Positions 10,099 to 23,500 of a stretch of DNA of 64,000 nucleotides are shown piece after piece. Origin of the DNA: Arctopsyche grandis (Eukaryota; Arthropoda; Insecta; Trichoptera; Hydropsychidae); NCBI RefSeq assembly GCF_051622035.1, contig NC_135367.1, positions 8,158,501 through 8,222,500 of the forward strand, written 5' to 3'. The notes under the pieces are model-generated. The model ran no database searches, was not told where the DNA came from, and worked only from the letters and a program-made list of their open reading frames with translations. Made by a program: the position numbers and the translations under genes. How positions within the stretch are numbered: position 1 is the stretch's first letter; each line of letters begins with the position of its first letter.

Positions 10099-13000
10099 AT
10101 GTCTGACGATGAAGAATACTCGTGAGTAAAAGCCAAAAATGTCGTTTAGTAATTGAAATTATACTGATGGGTAATGTAAAATCTTCAGAATCCATTTGCC
10201 TTGTACACATGTATCGATTCTTATTATCTATATTTATATATATATATTTCTCTTTGTTGAATCTGGAGAAAGTCTTAGTATTCCCCTATAGTACTTTTTG
10301 TTTATTTTCTATCTACATACTTGTACTATTTTTTGCCCCTCAAAAATGTCATTGTAACTAACAGTTGAACACCCAAAAGTTTTTTTTCCTGCATGCTCTG
10401 ATTCAGGGTACATTTCTATTCATTGTTTGTATTCATTTGTGTTTTTTATTCTCAGTGGGGAGGAGGAGGAGGTAGAAGAAGTCGTTGAGACGTAAGTTTC
10501 TTTCATAATGCTGATTTTTTTATGATTAAAAAAATCATTTGTATTATTAGATTATACCCGGCGGTAGAAAATATTTAATGTGTACTTTTCGAATTGTTTC
10601 AGGAAGTAAGTGAAAAATTTTCCAAATATGGTAAATGGCGAGAAATATCAATATAACAGTATGATATTATTAAACATTGCTAAAATTTATAGACGCTGTT
10701 TAAAAACGCAAAATAATGTACTGCTTCTGCTTTATTAACACTTAGAGATCTTTCGATTATTTCACTAATAGAATAACGTTTACTTTTAATTCGACTCAAA
10801 TTAAGAGTATGATTTTCCTTCAGTTTAATTAATTGAAATTAAAAACACTTGATTCTTTTCACACAATAACATTTCATCAATCACTACAAGCTATTGCATT
10901 TGTCTCAAATTTTACTATTACAATAAAATTAATATTTTAAATGGACATTTTGTTACATTTCAACTATGTATTTCTATCAAAATACTTTTTTGTGAAATTA
11001 TTGTGCATAGTACAATATTCTAGATATCAAAATTAAAAAAATTAAGCATAATTTGATTTTTTTAGCAACACAATCCATAATATAAATATAAAATACATGA
11101 AAATGCTTTGCAATTTCATGCTGTTCAATTTTTATTTTTTTATTTACAAAATCGCTCTTTTTAATCAAGTTAAATGTATGATTATGAGCATTTTTGTTTT
11201 AAATTAACATTTTATTACTTTTGCCTTCAAAAGCATGTAATCTTAACGAAGATAATTTGAATAAAAAACAAAAAAAAAACAATTCCTTTCCTAGTAATCA
11301 AAATTTTACATATGCGACATCCATATTCAAATCGAAATATCAAATCAATAATTTTACTCTATGAAAGATTACCAAAATCCACAAACTACTAACTGAATAT
11401 AATAGTACTTTCTTCTGCAATAATGGAAAAGAATGACTATATAAATATACTTTTTTTGATAAAGAAAACGATTTCTCAACGCGAAAATGCAATATGAGAT
11501 TCATAAAGTCTTAATTTAACAGTCATCATAACAAAGAAGCTAATAAAATATATTACAAATTACTTATATTATATACTTTTTTTTTAATCCAACATGTAAT
11601 AATTTATTAATTTATATCATCAATATTGCATTTATTTGTTAAAAACGAATTTAAAGTAAAAACTAATTTTTAATGGTGAGATTTTCTGTTCATAAAAATA
11701 AAATAAAAAATAACCGAAAGATTAACCGTAATAATATTGTCTTATGTTCAAATATATTTTTTTGTATCTATCATTCTATTTGACTCTTCAAGCTACACTA
11801 TCAGTTCTTTTTAGATTCAATATGTTTTTATTACATTAAGTTATTCTTTAAAGTATAAAATAAATCAGAAGCATCAAAAAAAAAAAAAAAAAATTGCGGA
11901 GTAAAGAACTATGTAATTGTGTATATTTGTAAATTTTGTAAGATACATAATATTTTTTAGTTTTTATTAATAAGAGTACATTGATAATTAATGAAATGTT
12001 TTTCTGTCCCTCTTTTCCTGCCACTTTTCCGTACGACCCCTTCCGTCTGGCGTGCTACTGATGCAGGCCTGCTCCTAAACAAGAGTAAGTCGAAAAAAAA
12101 AGTATCTGTCGTTACGCCAAGTCGTTCTGCTAATAATATAAATAAAAAGCTGATCTGTGAAGAGATTCACATAATGATTGTATATTAACAGAACGCCACC
12201 GATTACCAAATTTAACAAATCAGTGTGACGGAACGAACGAACGAACCACGAAACAATAACAAACAAAACAAGCTTGTCTTTTTGTACTGGTGCATTTCTT
12301 TTTCTTTTTTTCACTCACAGCTTATGACCGCAACCGCTTCAGTTTTATCGTAAGCGTCTATTTTTTTTATTTACATATGTATTTCTTTATATGAAATGTA
12401 AATTTAAAGATCTTTTTGCATCATGTCAACCATTTATATACAACGGAGATCAATACTTTGCAATTAAAGTGAGTCTTGTTCTTGTGATATTATTAAACAT
12501 ACTCACCGGAAACACCATCTGAAGACTTTTTATCCGCATACATATGCTTTTTGTTCACTTGGTATCGTTTGCCAAGTGGATTCATCGATACAATAATAAT
12601 CAACGTGGTGATGCATGAAGATTTTTCAATTGTGTATACATAGTGTCGAAGAGGATTTTTCTCAAATAAAACTCTTTTAAAAATAAATATTTCAATTCTC
12701 GCATAACAAATCTGCCTTAAGTGTACTTTGGTTATATATGTGTCTTTCGTCTCAATGTTATTTTTTTTTTCTATTATTATTACAAGTAATCAGGTAAATT
12801 TATCCAAATATATTAATATAAAATATTAATGAAGGATGAGTAGTTTTTAATTTTCAAGCTGGTTAACACATTTTTTTCTTTTTTTATAGGAGTAGACCAT
12901 CCGTCGTGTAAGTCTGCTCAGTGTGATTTTTCGTTGATATTTTTCTTAATCATTTTTAATCAATTAATTGTATTTAAACACCAATGTGAACCAGTTCCAA

Positions 13001-16000
13001 TGCTGTAACGTAAATATTACAAACGTGTTTATTAATTTTTTACCCTATTCGTACTTGAGTCCAACGCATGGTCATTGGTAATTTAAAAGTTCACATACAC
13101 ACACATATATATATTTAATATAAATATTCTTTTTTTTTTTATCTATGTATCATTTTAAGAATGCATTTTGTGCTACCATTTTTAAGTGTAAAATCATCTA
13201 TGTTATTCATAAAAAAGTTATGCTATGAGTAAAACCGATTTGTTTAATAATTTTATTATGTTAAGTTTTTCATGGCAGTGAGATAAAATCATGATTTCAT
13301 TCATGACCTCAGTCTAAATCAATGTGTAATTTTCGTCCAATTACCTATATGTGTTTTTGCATGATTTTTCACCAATATATATTTTCACATGTTGTCGTAA
13401 TTGTTTTTTTTTTTTTTTTTCTCGTGTCCTTTATATTTAAACAATATTTAACGAATATGGTTGCCACCTATCTTTTTATTCCCATTTTAATTTTCACGAT
13501 TTTTTCACAAGTCCACATCTCTCTTGTACCTTTCTATATACGTTACAATTTCTCTTCCACGTTGAAATGGATTATGTGATTTTACATTCATTTGCGTATT
13601 ATCAGACTGACCGATATAAAATTATTTTTGAACTTTTCAATTGGCAGATTCAATTATTATGAAAGCAAACCACATATACTTCGATAATATTATTTTTTAA
13701 TTATTCAATGGATCTTCACATATGTACTACATAAAAATAATCTTAAATATTTTCACTAAGCACCTTTGAAAATTGAAATATGCAATATTATGTGAGAATC
13801 CATCGAGTATGAAAACATTATGGAATTAAAAATTATAATATTATACAATCTTCTTTTTAGGAAATGGCTGAAGAAAATGTTTTTGCACATATGAAATTTT
13901 ATTAATCTTATAAAATGTGACTGATTCCGAATTCAAATCATTTTATTTCAATTTTTCTCAGTACAATAAACACAACATACTAATTGTTGAGAGGCTATCA
14001 AAATTTTTAAATTCAATAACATTTTATAATACTGAATGTTCCCGCACTTTGGTGAATCTGATAATATTGATTCGATTCGAAGGAATTGTCGTTTTTAAAT
14101 TTTTGAAATCTAGAAAGTTCGCAACCGTCTATGACAAAGCTCGATTGTAATATACTTTTATACCTACTATATTTTGTGTACGTAGGTATATTGGTGGCAA
14201 TCTTATTGCTAAATGTATTTACGTTAAATAATTTTTATGTGCATAAACAATTTAACATCGTATGAGTTACTCTAATTTATTTATAATGAATAAAGTTTGG
14301 GTAACAAAATAATCGCTAAACATGATTGTCACAATTGTTTATTACAATGAAACATTTTGATTTTCAGAGGAGATGCCGGAGATCCAGAATTCATCAAAGT
14401 AAGTCAATCACTTCTACGTTTGATTACTGTGTTGAAAGTTTTATATGAATATATTAGTTTTGTGGCAGCTCCGGGGCATTGGCTTTAAACCGAGTACCGT
14501 CAGCGCCTCCGGATCACCACAGTTTTATGGATTTCTAACTTGCTTTTTCTATATATTTAGCGTCAAGATCAAAAGAGATCTGACCTTGATGAACAGTTAA
14601 AAGAGTACATCAACGAATGGCGTAAACAGCGCGCCAAAGAAGAGGATGATCTTAAGCGCTTGAAAGAGAAACAAGCCAAGCGCAAGGTTAGTTTTTCAAT
14701 TCGCTTTTTATATAAGCAGTTGAGTTGAGTGATGATTTATTATATATATTTCATTTGTTGAATTTGTATTGATAGGTGTCCCGCGCTGAAGAAGAAAAGC
14801 GCATGGCTCAGAGGAAGAAGGAAGAAGAGGAGAGGCGTGTGCGTGAAATTGAGGAGAAGAAACAACGTGACATTGAAGAAAAGAGGCAACGCTTGGAAGA
14901 AGCCGAAAAGAAGCGTCAAACCATGCTCGCTGCCATGAAGGAGAGCAACAAAACTGGACCCAATTTCACCATTAACAAGAAAGAAAATAACGTGAGTTGT
15001 CAAAAACAGCCTGAAAACACATTTTTAAGTTGTATAATAAAAAGTTTCATTCAACATTATGGTTGAGACTTTGTAAGCAACTTCGTTGATGGTTGGAAAT
15101 CAACTTAAAGATGTGTAAAACTTCATGTAAATCTACAATGGAGAAGGGGGTCAAAAGTTGATAGCAAAATTTGACCCGGAGAAACAAGAAATATCAATTT
15201 AATAATAACCATAAAATGAGCAAATTATTTATATGTAAAGATATATGAAATATGATTCGTTTGCAGTTCAACCTCTCCTCAGCACAAATTGAGAGAAATA
15301 AGACCAAGGAGCAGTTGGAAGAAGAAAAGAAGATTTCTCTTTCATTCCGCATCAAGCCTTTGGATATTGAGCACCTTTCCGTAGATAAGCTCAGACAAAA
15401 AGCCACCGAGCTCTGGGATTGCATTGTCAAACTTGAAACTGAGAAGTACGATCTTGAAGAACGTCAGAAGAGGCAAGATTATGACGTAAGTTTTACATAA
15501 ATGTCATATTAATTACCGAACCATCATATGTATTGAGAAATCTAATTTACCATTGAACCATTTCCAACAGTTGAAAGAATTAAAGGAAAGACAAAAGCAA
15601 CAGCTCAGGCACAAGGCTCTCAAAAAAGGTTTGGACCCTGAGGCTCTCACCGGCAAGCACCCCGTAAGTTTACAATAGTATTAATGATGCCTCGTCATAT
15701 ATAAAAAAAATCTTTAAAATTGTTGATTACTAATAAAATCCCACTTTTACAGCCTAAAATCCAAGTTGCCTCCAAATATGAAAGGCGTGTAGACACCAGG
15801 TCATATGATGACAAGAAAAAACTCTTCGAGGGTGTAAGTAGAATTTTTAATTTATCAAAAGAATTTTTTTTAAATCATTTTTTATTTTATTATAAAACGA
15901 GACACAGAGAAGATTAAGAGACAACTTGAAAGAAATATTTATTATAATACAATACTTAGATAGGGTTACCACATTTCCTCCTTTTTTGGGGTCTTAAATA

Positions 16001-19000
16001 TCTGTCCAGTTGGGTTTTCGAAATATGTAAGAATGTTTTAACTTTTTTATTTTAATTCTTATTATCCTTAATGAGGAAGGTCACAGCATTCTACTAAAAG
16101 TGTAATGCGGACAATAAATAATTAAAAAAAAAATGTATATAAAGGACAAAAGTAGCTGTAATTGGCTCTTAAATGAATAATCTTTTGTAATGACTAGGAT
16201 TGGTAACCCTAACTTAGCTATATTTAATCCAGATATGCCCAAATTCATTGAAGTAGATTTTGATTATAATTTTAACGTGACATTATTGAGATAAACGGAT
16301 GAAGCTGTACTTTTAGGGCATGTCTGGTTTAACTTTCATTGTATTCCAATTCTGAATCAATGTCTAATGCAGGGTTACGACACGCAATCTGCCGAAACCA
16401 TGGACAAAACATGGAATGACCGATTGGAACAGTTCATGAAACGCAACAGAAGTAAGCTCGTATTCGAAAAAGCACGATAGTGCCTATTTTGGTGAAAGTT
16501 TCACACATGTTTGGATATAGCTCGTTCCACCTGTTTTCTTTTTTTTTTTTGTTTCATTATTTAGGGAATGCTGTTTATAATTTGCAAATGCAATATGCCA
16601 CATGTTATCTACCTAATCATTTTTGCAACCCCACCCCCCCCCCCCCCCACCGCCCACTTTCCACCCGGCCCTTTTTATTCTAGAATCTGTATACAATATA
16701 TCCAATTTTCATCGATCACATTGAAACTGTGATTGGTGGATGTTACATTAACAATAATATCATACACATAAAGTGACATGTGTTTGTTCGATCATACGAC
16801 ACCCCCCGTATGTATATTCTCCTGGATATGAATCCGTTGGTTTTGATGATCTTTTCATGTGTTTTATTAACCTTGATCCTTAGGGCTTAGAAACTACCAT
16901 TAAGGAATCCATGGAACGTGATTGGCAAGACAAAACCGAGCAATTTGGTGGACGCCAGAAGAGTAAGTGCCATCCCCACTTTATACCAAATCTCGCCATT
17001 GTTCTATGTATATGCATCTTGGTTTTTGAAAGTCCTCTTAATTTTGTACAGTAAAATCATCCTCTTGACAATACAATACATAACTATAAGTTGCTGCTTA
17101 AGTAATGACTGGCTACAAGCGAGTTTCAATCATTAAATTGATTTCAATCTAACCACTATAAATAATTGAATCTACATATAACTGAAACTTCGGTACAAAC
17201 CGACTTCAGAATCAATGTATTGAAGTCAATTTTTAAAGTTTAGATTAGATTAGCTTTTATTATCTCTAATGAAACATTCCAAATGACTAAGTGGTACTGG
17301 ATTATTAATTTCGAATGATCTAATTGAGATAAATTCAATTTTGAGTAAGATTTATGAACACTATTAAAAAAGAATTGATCCCCAAAATCATGTTTTTTTG
17401 AAGATTTTAAAAATAATGTTCATTTATTTTATTATTCTAAACCAAAAACGAGTCGATAAGGATTAAAAAAACAACGATTGAAGAGATGTCAAAAAAATGT
17501 CACACTTCAAATGTTAACTTCAGTTCGTTCATGCACATACTAGTTTGTTCCTACGCAAACTATTGGTTTTAGTTTAAGTGCTAATAAAACTCAAAGTCAA
17601 AAGCTATCTTCAAATATGTGTCGCATGAAACTTTTAGCTGTCAAAACCTTTGAAATGTCAAATGAAAATGAAATCCTATGGAACCCGCATTACGACGTTG
17701 CTATAATTCCCGTTTCCGATATTTCTACAAGGCTTTTATATGTTTCACTTCGCTAATGATTCAGTCAAAATTCCTACATTCTTCCGATCGGTTTGAAACT
17801 TGGCAATTTTGCGCGGTTTGGTCACCGATAGAAATTTAAATCGCTTCTGATAGTTCGATGGTGAAAAATAATTTAAAAATATTGCTACCCACGGTAAGCA
17901 TACATACATAAAAGATGGGATATTGAAGATACTTAAGCTTATGCCTTATAGTTTGTGCGTGAACAAAGTAGTTCGTTTGTCAATTTGTTCTTTTGTGTAC
18001 ACTATAGCTGGCCAGATTGGTTCGTGTATAAATAAACGTTTTTTTATTAAATTTATTTGAATCGAAAAAAAAAATCGACTCGTCATAGAAATTTTTACTT
18101 GTTTACGATTCCCAACCATTATATATATATTTACATACAAAGTCTCTTTCGAAATTATATATTAGATTATATATAAAAATCAATGTTTGTCAGTCTGTCT
18201 GTCACGTATGCGTTCCTATACCATTCAACCGATTGCTATGAAACTTACATGAGTTATTGTGTATAAGCCCGTGATGGTTTCTGTACAAAAAAATCGCCCA
18301 AAAACGGGAAAACAGGAATGAGTGGCATTGAAACGCAATAATTTCAAATGTGTCTCCACATGCGTTGTTAGGGTAAAATAAGCAAACAATTGAATAGTTT
18401 CCGCCTGCGTCTTTCCGACAAATTATCATTACTGTAATTTAATTTGATTATTAAGTATTAATTTGAAACTGAAACATTCACTTATCGAAACACATCGAGA
18501 AACGGGAATTGCATGCGTTATTGTGGCACTGCAACACATGCCAGGCTCAGCTAGTATATACTTTATGAAACTTATTGAAATCAGCCGTTACTTACGCAAG
18601 GACTTATAGTATAATTGTACACATTAGCTTTTCTAAGCTTTCAAACTTCATTCAAGGGAGTAGTGCCGTGTATATTTACTGTTGCAATGAACCTATGTAT
18701 TATATCCTAAATGCATCTCAATTTCACATTTGTTTTTTTTTTTTTTTGTTTGCGATGTAGAACATAGATTATATGTAAATTTTACTATAGAAAAATACTG
18801 TTAAGTTTGAAGTATTGATTGAATTATAAAAGAGATGTGATTTAACGTGTGTTTCTTCAATATAGCCAAGTTGCCCAAATGGTTCGGTGAACGCCCAGGC
18901 AAAAAGGGTGGTGGCCCCGAAACACCCGAAGGTGAGGAGGATGTCAAGGGAGAAATCATTGACGAAGAGGAGCACGCATTTGAACCTGAACCTGAAGAAG

Positions 19001-19077
19001 AGGAAGAAGTTGTGGAAGAGGAGGAAGAAGAAGAGGAAGAGGAAGAGGAGGAAGAGGAAGAGGAGGAAGAAGAATAA
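10099..19077 (+). CDS. up: Troponin T (upheld), multi-exon
   Basis: Tropomyosin-binding subunit of the thin-filament troponin complex; sets calcium control of muscle contraction. Exons: 10099-10121, 10456-10491, optional microexons 10603-10605, 12067-12084 and 12890-12907, then 14368-14398, 14561-14686, 14776-14991, 15267-15485, 15571-15663, 15753-15833, one of 16373-16451 or 16884-16962, and 18866-19077. All junctions have GT-AG and keep phase; with all microexons the CDS is 1155 nt (384 codons plus stop). It starts MSDDEEYS with an acidic N terminus. The tropomyosin-binding region contains RKKEEEERRVREIEEKKQRD. The troponin I-binding coiled coil includes YDLEERQKRQDYDLKELKER. The end is KLPKWFGERPGKK followed by the glutamate-rich tail typical of insects. 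5'UTR exon begins at 10079. Confidence 0.97.
10603..10605 (+). CDS. up: Candidate 3-nt microexon of troponin T
   Basis: The trinucleotide GAA lies between a TTGTTTCAG acceptor and a GTAAGT donor. Included between the exon ending in phase 2 (AC) and the next microexon, it keeps the frame and yields T-K-P, matching the ETKP found in fly troponin T. Only transcripts can prove use of so small an exon. Confidence 0.5.
12067..12084 (+). CDS. up: 18-nt microexon of troponin T (PAPKQ)
   Basis: Flanked by GATGCAG and GTAAGT; it begins and ends in phase 2 like its neighbours, so it can be included or skipped without a shift. It adds proline-, lysine- and glutamine-rich residues to the N-terminal region, where insects are known to splice alternatively. 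Confidence 0.72.
12890..12907 (+). CDS. up: 18-nt microexon of troponin T (SRPSV)
   Basis: Preceded by a long T tract with TTTATAG and followed by GTAAGT. Same length and phase as the microexon at 12067, hence another frame-neutral cassette in the hypervariable N-terminal region. Confidence 0.72.
15961..16211. mobile_element. hAT-like MITE in troponin T intron
   Basis: Ends AGGGTTACCA and TGGTAACCCT, with flanks ACTTAGAT and ACTTAGCT (7 of 8 identical), fitting an 8-bp duplication. No coding capacity. It lies before the first mutually exclusive exon. Confidence 0.6.
16373..16451 (+). CDS. up: Troponin T mutually exclusive exon, first copy
   Basis: 79 nt reading GYDTQSAETMDKTWNDRLEQ and then FMKRNR, ending in phase 1 before GTAAGC. 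It joins the same upstream (FEG) and downstream (KLPKW) exons as the copy at 16884. Using both would break the frame, as each carries one spare base. Insect troponin T genes are known to have such a 10A/10B pair. Confidence 0.88.
16884..16962 (+). CDS. up: Troponin T mutually exclusive exon, second copy
   Basis: 79 nt reading GLETTIKESMERDWQDKTEQ and then FGGRQK, ending before GTAAGT. Equal in length and phase to the exon at 16373, with shared W, K and EQF positions, so the two arose by duplication. Its GRQK end is the version closer to the fly sequence I recall. Confidence 0.88.
17640..17900 (+). repeat. Helitron-associated repeat module
   Basis: Contains GGCAATTTTGCGCGGTTTGG and GGTGAAAAATAAT. 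Related blocks: 38100-38340 (minus), 41740-42030 (plus), 43720-44020 (minus) and a degenerate one near 51730-51860. No coding potential; it precedes Helitron ends in two places. Confidence 0.55.
18165..18555 (+). mobile_element. Non-autonomous Helitron
   Basis: Contains AATCAATGTTTGTCAGTCTG, CACGTATGCGTTCCTATACC and GGGAATTGCATGCGTTATTG, and ends in CTAGT, the CTRRT Helitron 3' signature. No Rep/helicase coding. Lies in the last troponin T intron; a second copy is at 42039-42422. The 5' end is approximate. Confidence 0.7.
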
Positions 19078-19455
19078 GAACTTAATTTCACAGTAAGGCA
19101 ATGAACGACATACATACATACTGCGAATAATTTCAAACGTATAATATCTTAGCGAATAATCGATAATTGAGTTGTTTTGTATTTTTGCAGATTTTTGATT
19201 CACTTCACATTAATATACGTCACATTCTCCATCACCATCTTGTGCAGAACAATACGGCAGAATCGATTCATTTCGACCGCTGCGGCACAGTTTTTATTAC
19301 CAAAGCATGTTATTGAGCACAAGTGTCATTTGTATTTATAATTTTCACTTTTATTTATATTGTCTAATTTTTTCACTTGTACTGTAACTCAAGACCTGGT
19401 TGCCGGTGGAGCAATGTCAATTGTTATGGCACAATAAAAACACTTCATCCAAAAT
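19078..19455 (+). other. Troponin T 3'UTR and poly(A) signal
   Basis: The stop codon is at 19075-19077. AATAAA lies at 19433-19438, placing the transcript end near 19455. A possible 3'UTR intron runs from GTAAGG (19094) to TTTTTGCAG (about 19190). Confidence 0.6.
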
Positions 19456-20266
19456 ATACCGTCTCTTAATTCAGAACAATAATTCATTTAAATTAAATGT
19501 GATATGAAATCATGTATTTTATATTATTATGATAATTATTGATAACGATAAACAATTAAGAAACTTCATGGTAAGGATTATAGTTAATACCTTCGTTTAA
19601 TGTTTAAAAGAAGCAATCAATTTTACTAATTTTATATTATTTATTGTTGAATAACTTTTTCAAAGGACTAATTCACTTCCATTGTTGATTTTTTATTTTT
19701 GTAACATTTAAATCATGAAATTTTATCGTATATAAATTTAATACATATGCATATACATATATATATATATTATAAATTTAAGTATTTTCAAATAATATTT
19801 ATTGTGAAAATATTAATGGAACGAGTAAATTCTAGTCTGTAATTAGTTTAAAGTATAACTGATATATGATAATTAAATGCGTACAATCATTTGCATAAAT
19901 AATTAAAACAACGGATTTTGAAACTTGAGAGTGATCTAATCGAGATATCCGTTTTAAGTAATCTGTATATTTATTCTGTATCTTTAATATTTGTTCAATT
20001 AAAATATTAATAAAAATTAGTTTTCAATCATATTGCATAGCATTTTTATTATAAAAAAAATACACAATAAAACGCCAGTTTATTAATAAAACGGCAATTA
20101 CCCAAAATGCTCAAAAAATTGATGAATTCGAAACATTTAAAAAATTTTTGCTTCAAAAATACACCACCGAAAATTTAATTTTTATTTAATATCAAATCAA
20201 AATGACTTAAACCTCAAATTATAATAAAAAAAAATGACGAAAAAAAAATCAATACATTACTAAATA
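19456..20266. other. AT-rich gap between convergent genes
   Basis: Very AT-rich, no reading frame or repeat of note. On the minus strand, AATAAA at 20267-20272 may end the beta-COP transcript. Confidence 0.5.
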
Positions 20267-20535
20267 TTTATTATATTTTAAAAACTCATATTTCTATAAT
20301 AAATTTCGAAAAATTAAATATAAATCTTTCTTGCAAAGAATTATTTTGCACCAAACACAATATAAAATATTAATATATATATATAAATGCACAAAAATAA
20401 AATAAAATACTTGGATTATACTGTCGAATCTTTCTACTGTTCAGATGGAATGATTTGTACATGTCGAATTCAGTTGCGTGCAATGATCACCTTTGACTTA
20501 CATTTACTCTGCATCATCCATATGCGTATATATGA

Positions 20536-20544
<9 letters not shown>

Positions 20545-20580
<36 letters not shown>
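20545..20580. repeat. TA microsatellite
   Basis: Uninterrupted TA repeat directly downstream of the beta-COP stop codon, so within its 3'UTR. Confidence 0.95.
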
Positions 20581-20583
<3 letters not shown>

Positions 20584-20586
20584 CTA

Positions 20587-23500
20587 TTACGAAGCACAGG
20601 CGATTTTGTGATGCGCTTTTTGAGTCATATTTATCTTGTCGCCTAAGCTCAACGCCATACCCTGCAAAAATCGACGAGACAACGCATACAATCAAAATCT
20701 ACATACAAAAATATATATGCATTGACAGAAAATTTCGCATACTTGACTCTTAGCACGGATTCTGATGTGACCTACGACCGGAGCGTCGGGTTTATTGACA
20801 GGTTTCTCTATGCTGAGATTCGCCAGCGCATCCTCGCCAAATATCGAACGAGCGTACATATTAGCGGCCATGAATCCACATTGACCCGATAAAGCCTACA
20901 CACAATAAAACAACATATACACATATATCAACCGAAATAATCTATACATTATAATATACAAAATTAGCATACCATATCGGGAGTGAGACACTTCATATTA
21001 GTGGAGCTGAGCAAATGCTGCAAGTATTCGTGGAGATCGGTTAAGTTGGTGTTGACGGAAACTTTATTCTCCCATTCGAAGTTGGCCCACATTTTTCTGA
21101 ATTCGATATCGCTGCACATGGCCGGTTCGATATAATCCATTATGTCCACGTGGATGTCGTTCAATACTACAACGTTTCGATCGGAAGCCGCTCCGGTTAC
21201 GTCGTACACTAAAATAAAACAAAATTTTAACATTTAGCAATACTCACATACATACCGAGTGCAAATTGAGTTAAGATTTTTGTACCAATGTTTCCGAAAA
21301 TAATTCCATTTTCCGTTGACGACACTTTAACGTGTGCTTTAATGGAACAGAAGTCATGCGGAGCGAGGACGACAGGTGAAGGACGCTCTACAAGACTCAA
21401 ATCGCCCAAAGTTGCCATTTCTAATGTGCAATTTTGCAATGTGTCACCTTTGAACAAAACCAAAATTATTACAAGGTCCGTTTATATTATCCAGCACTGC
21501 ACGGTAAAGACTGCTTCTATTCATACAATACAGCAGCGCACGGTTCGGCACGTTCAATGCTTGTTTTGGACAAATGCAAGGCAAAATTGGCTTACATATG
21601 TACATACATATATTAGGGGTACCGAAAAGTAATCAAAAATTTTCGCCGAGCTCTTTCGCAGTCTGTTTGTGTCGAGACACGGTCCAGTAAACACTCAAGT
21701 TTTGTTATTATGTTGAAGTTATTGTTGTTAATTTATTGTTTCAGTTTAAAAACAAAAATCCTATCCGAGAAAGGATGTTGAGACCAATAATAGAGGAAGG
21801 GAGGGTATTTGCGTAATTTTATGCTGTTTATTATGAGGGCAAACATAGCAGTGAATTAAATCACTGATACTTACGAGGATATTCTGAAACTAAACAAGTG
21901 TCATCGGTGGTATAAACAATTTTAAAAAATGGGAATATGGACATCAAGGAGATCGCACGAAAAGAAGAGATCAAAAATTAGATGATGATAACCTTACATC
22001 AATGGTGGAATCAGATCCTTGTCAAACCGTCGAGGAATTATCGTTGAAGATTGACTGTCCATAGTCTATAGTTCAGGATCATCTTCGTCACATAGGAAAA
22101 TTACACAGGCGGGGAATTTGGGAATATTTTTTCAATTACTTTTCGGTCCTCAATCGTCATGTCAATATGACGTTTCCATAGAATTTTCGTCAGTACGCAT
22201 GCACTCGCCACTATGACGTCACGTCAAGCGTGAATATTTCCATAGTGGCCAAAGAAATCTGGTTATGCTTGATACGTTTCGGTGACATGTACTGCTGTAT
22301 AATATGAATAGATCGTGTCGATTGCTATTGTTGAAAAAACCTCACATACACATTACGGAACATATGAATGTGTCCATATAGAATGTACTAAAGAATATGT
22401 TTTGCACTGCTGTTGACGTGCAGTTGCCGGCTTCAGATGTGTTTGTATAAACTTAAAGTTACCGACAAATAAGTACCTGTTTGATTTACTATTAATACAT
22501 CGAGCACAATGTCGTATTGGTTGACTGTGACGATCGCCTCAGAATAGACAGGATCAGAAAAACCTGTCAACTGAGTGACTTTGGCAAGACGTGTGGACGT
22601 GTCATCATTATCTTCACCTTGACCGGGTTTTCCCACAACCTAAATAAAATATAATGTGTAAAACATGCTCATTAAAAATAACTTATATATGTATATACAT
22701 AAAAGTTGAAATAAAAGCTCACGGCTTTATTGAGAGATGCTTCAAAGACGTCGTGTCCACCGGTTTCCTTACTTCCAGCTAACAAAGAGAATGTAACAGT
22801 TTGTTCCACTCCGGCAAGACCAGTAGGACCCAAATTAACATTTTCTCGTTCCTAAAAATAAGTCAAATTTAATAATAACCATGACAAATTTCGCAATTCC
22901 ATCGAATAAAAATAATATGAAACCTTATTGGCTAGCTCGATGGCATTTTCATTAGACTGTAACATATTGCACAACGCTTGACGGCACTCGGCAGTATATA
23001 CTTTTACCAATGGCGGAGGGCGTTCGCTCAAAACACGCAGACACAATAGAATGTGCTCCATATCATCATTAGTTATTGGTTTAGTAGACGAACCTAAAAA
23101 TATTTAGTAAAACATAAACGGCTATTTTTATATGGACAAACTTCTTAAAGTCCCAAAGTATACCTGATTTTCCATAGTTTAACATGGCTGCCATTATAAG
23201 CATAGATTCATTGTTGAGAGGAACGTTTGGAAAACGCAAAGACAATTTGACCAGAGCGGATGCAACACACGCTCCCAAAAACATATCCCCTTGGAGGATT
23301 CCTTGACGCAAAAGTTTACTGGGTCCAGAGCTACCGTCACCGCCTTCGCCACTGAAAATGATTATAAATACACATTTGTTCGATAAATTTTAAAAATATC
23401 AAGCCATTAAGCTTTAAGATATGGAAACGGGTAATCAATAAAAGGCTCCTCCAGCTAAACATTGTTTTAGAAAACCAATGCGGGTTTGTTACATGTAAAT

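Noticed and set aside
14740..15003. Minus-strand 87-codon frame
   Set aside because: Antisense of a troponin T exon with well-supported splice sites.
18769..19203. Minus-strand frames of 111-144 codons rich in Ser or Phe/Leu
   Set aside because: They are the reverse of the troponin T glutamate-rich last exon.
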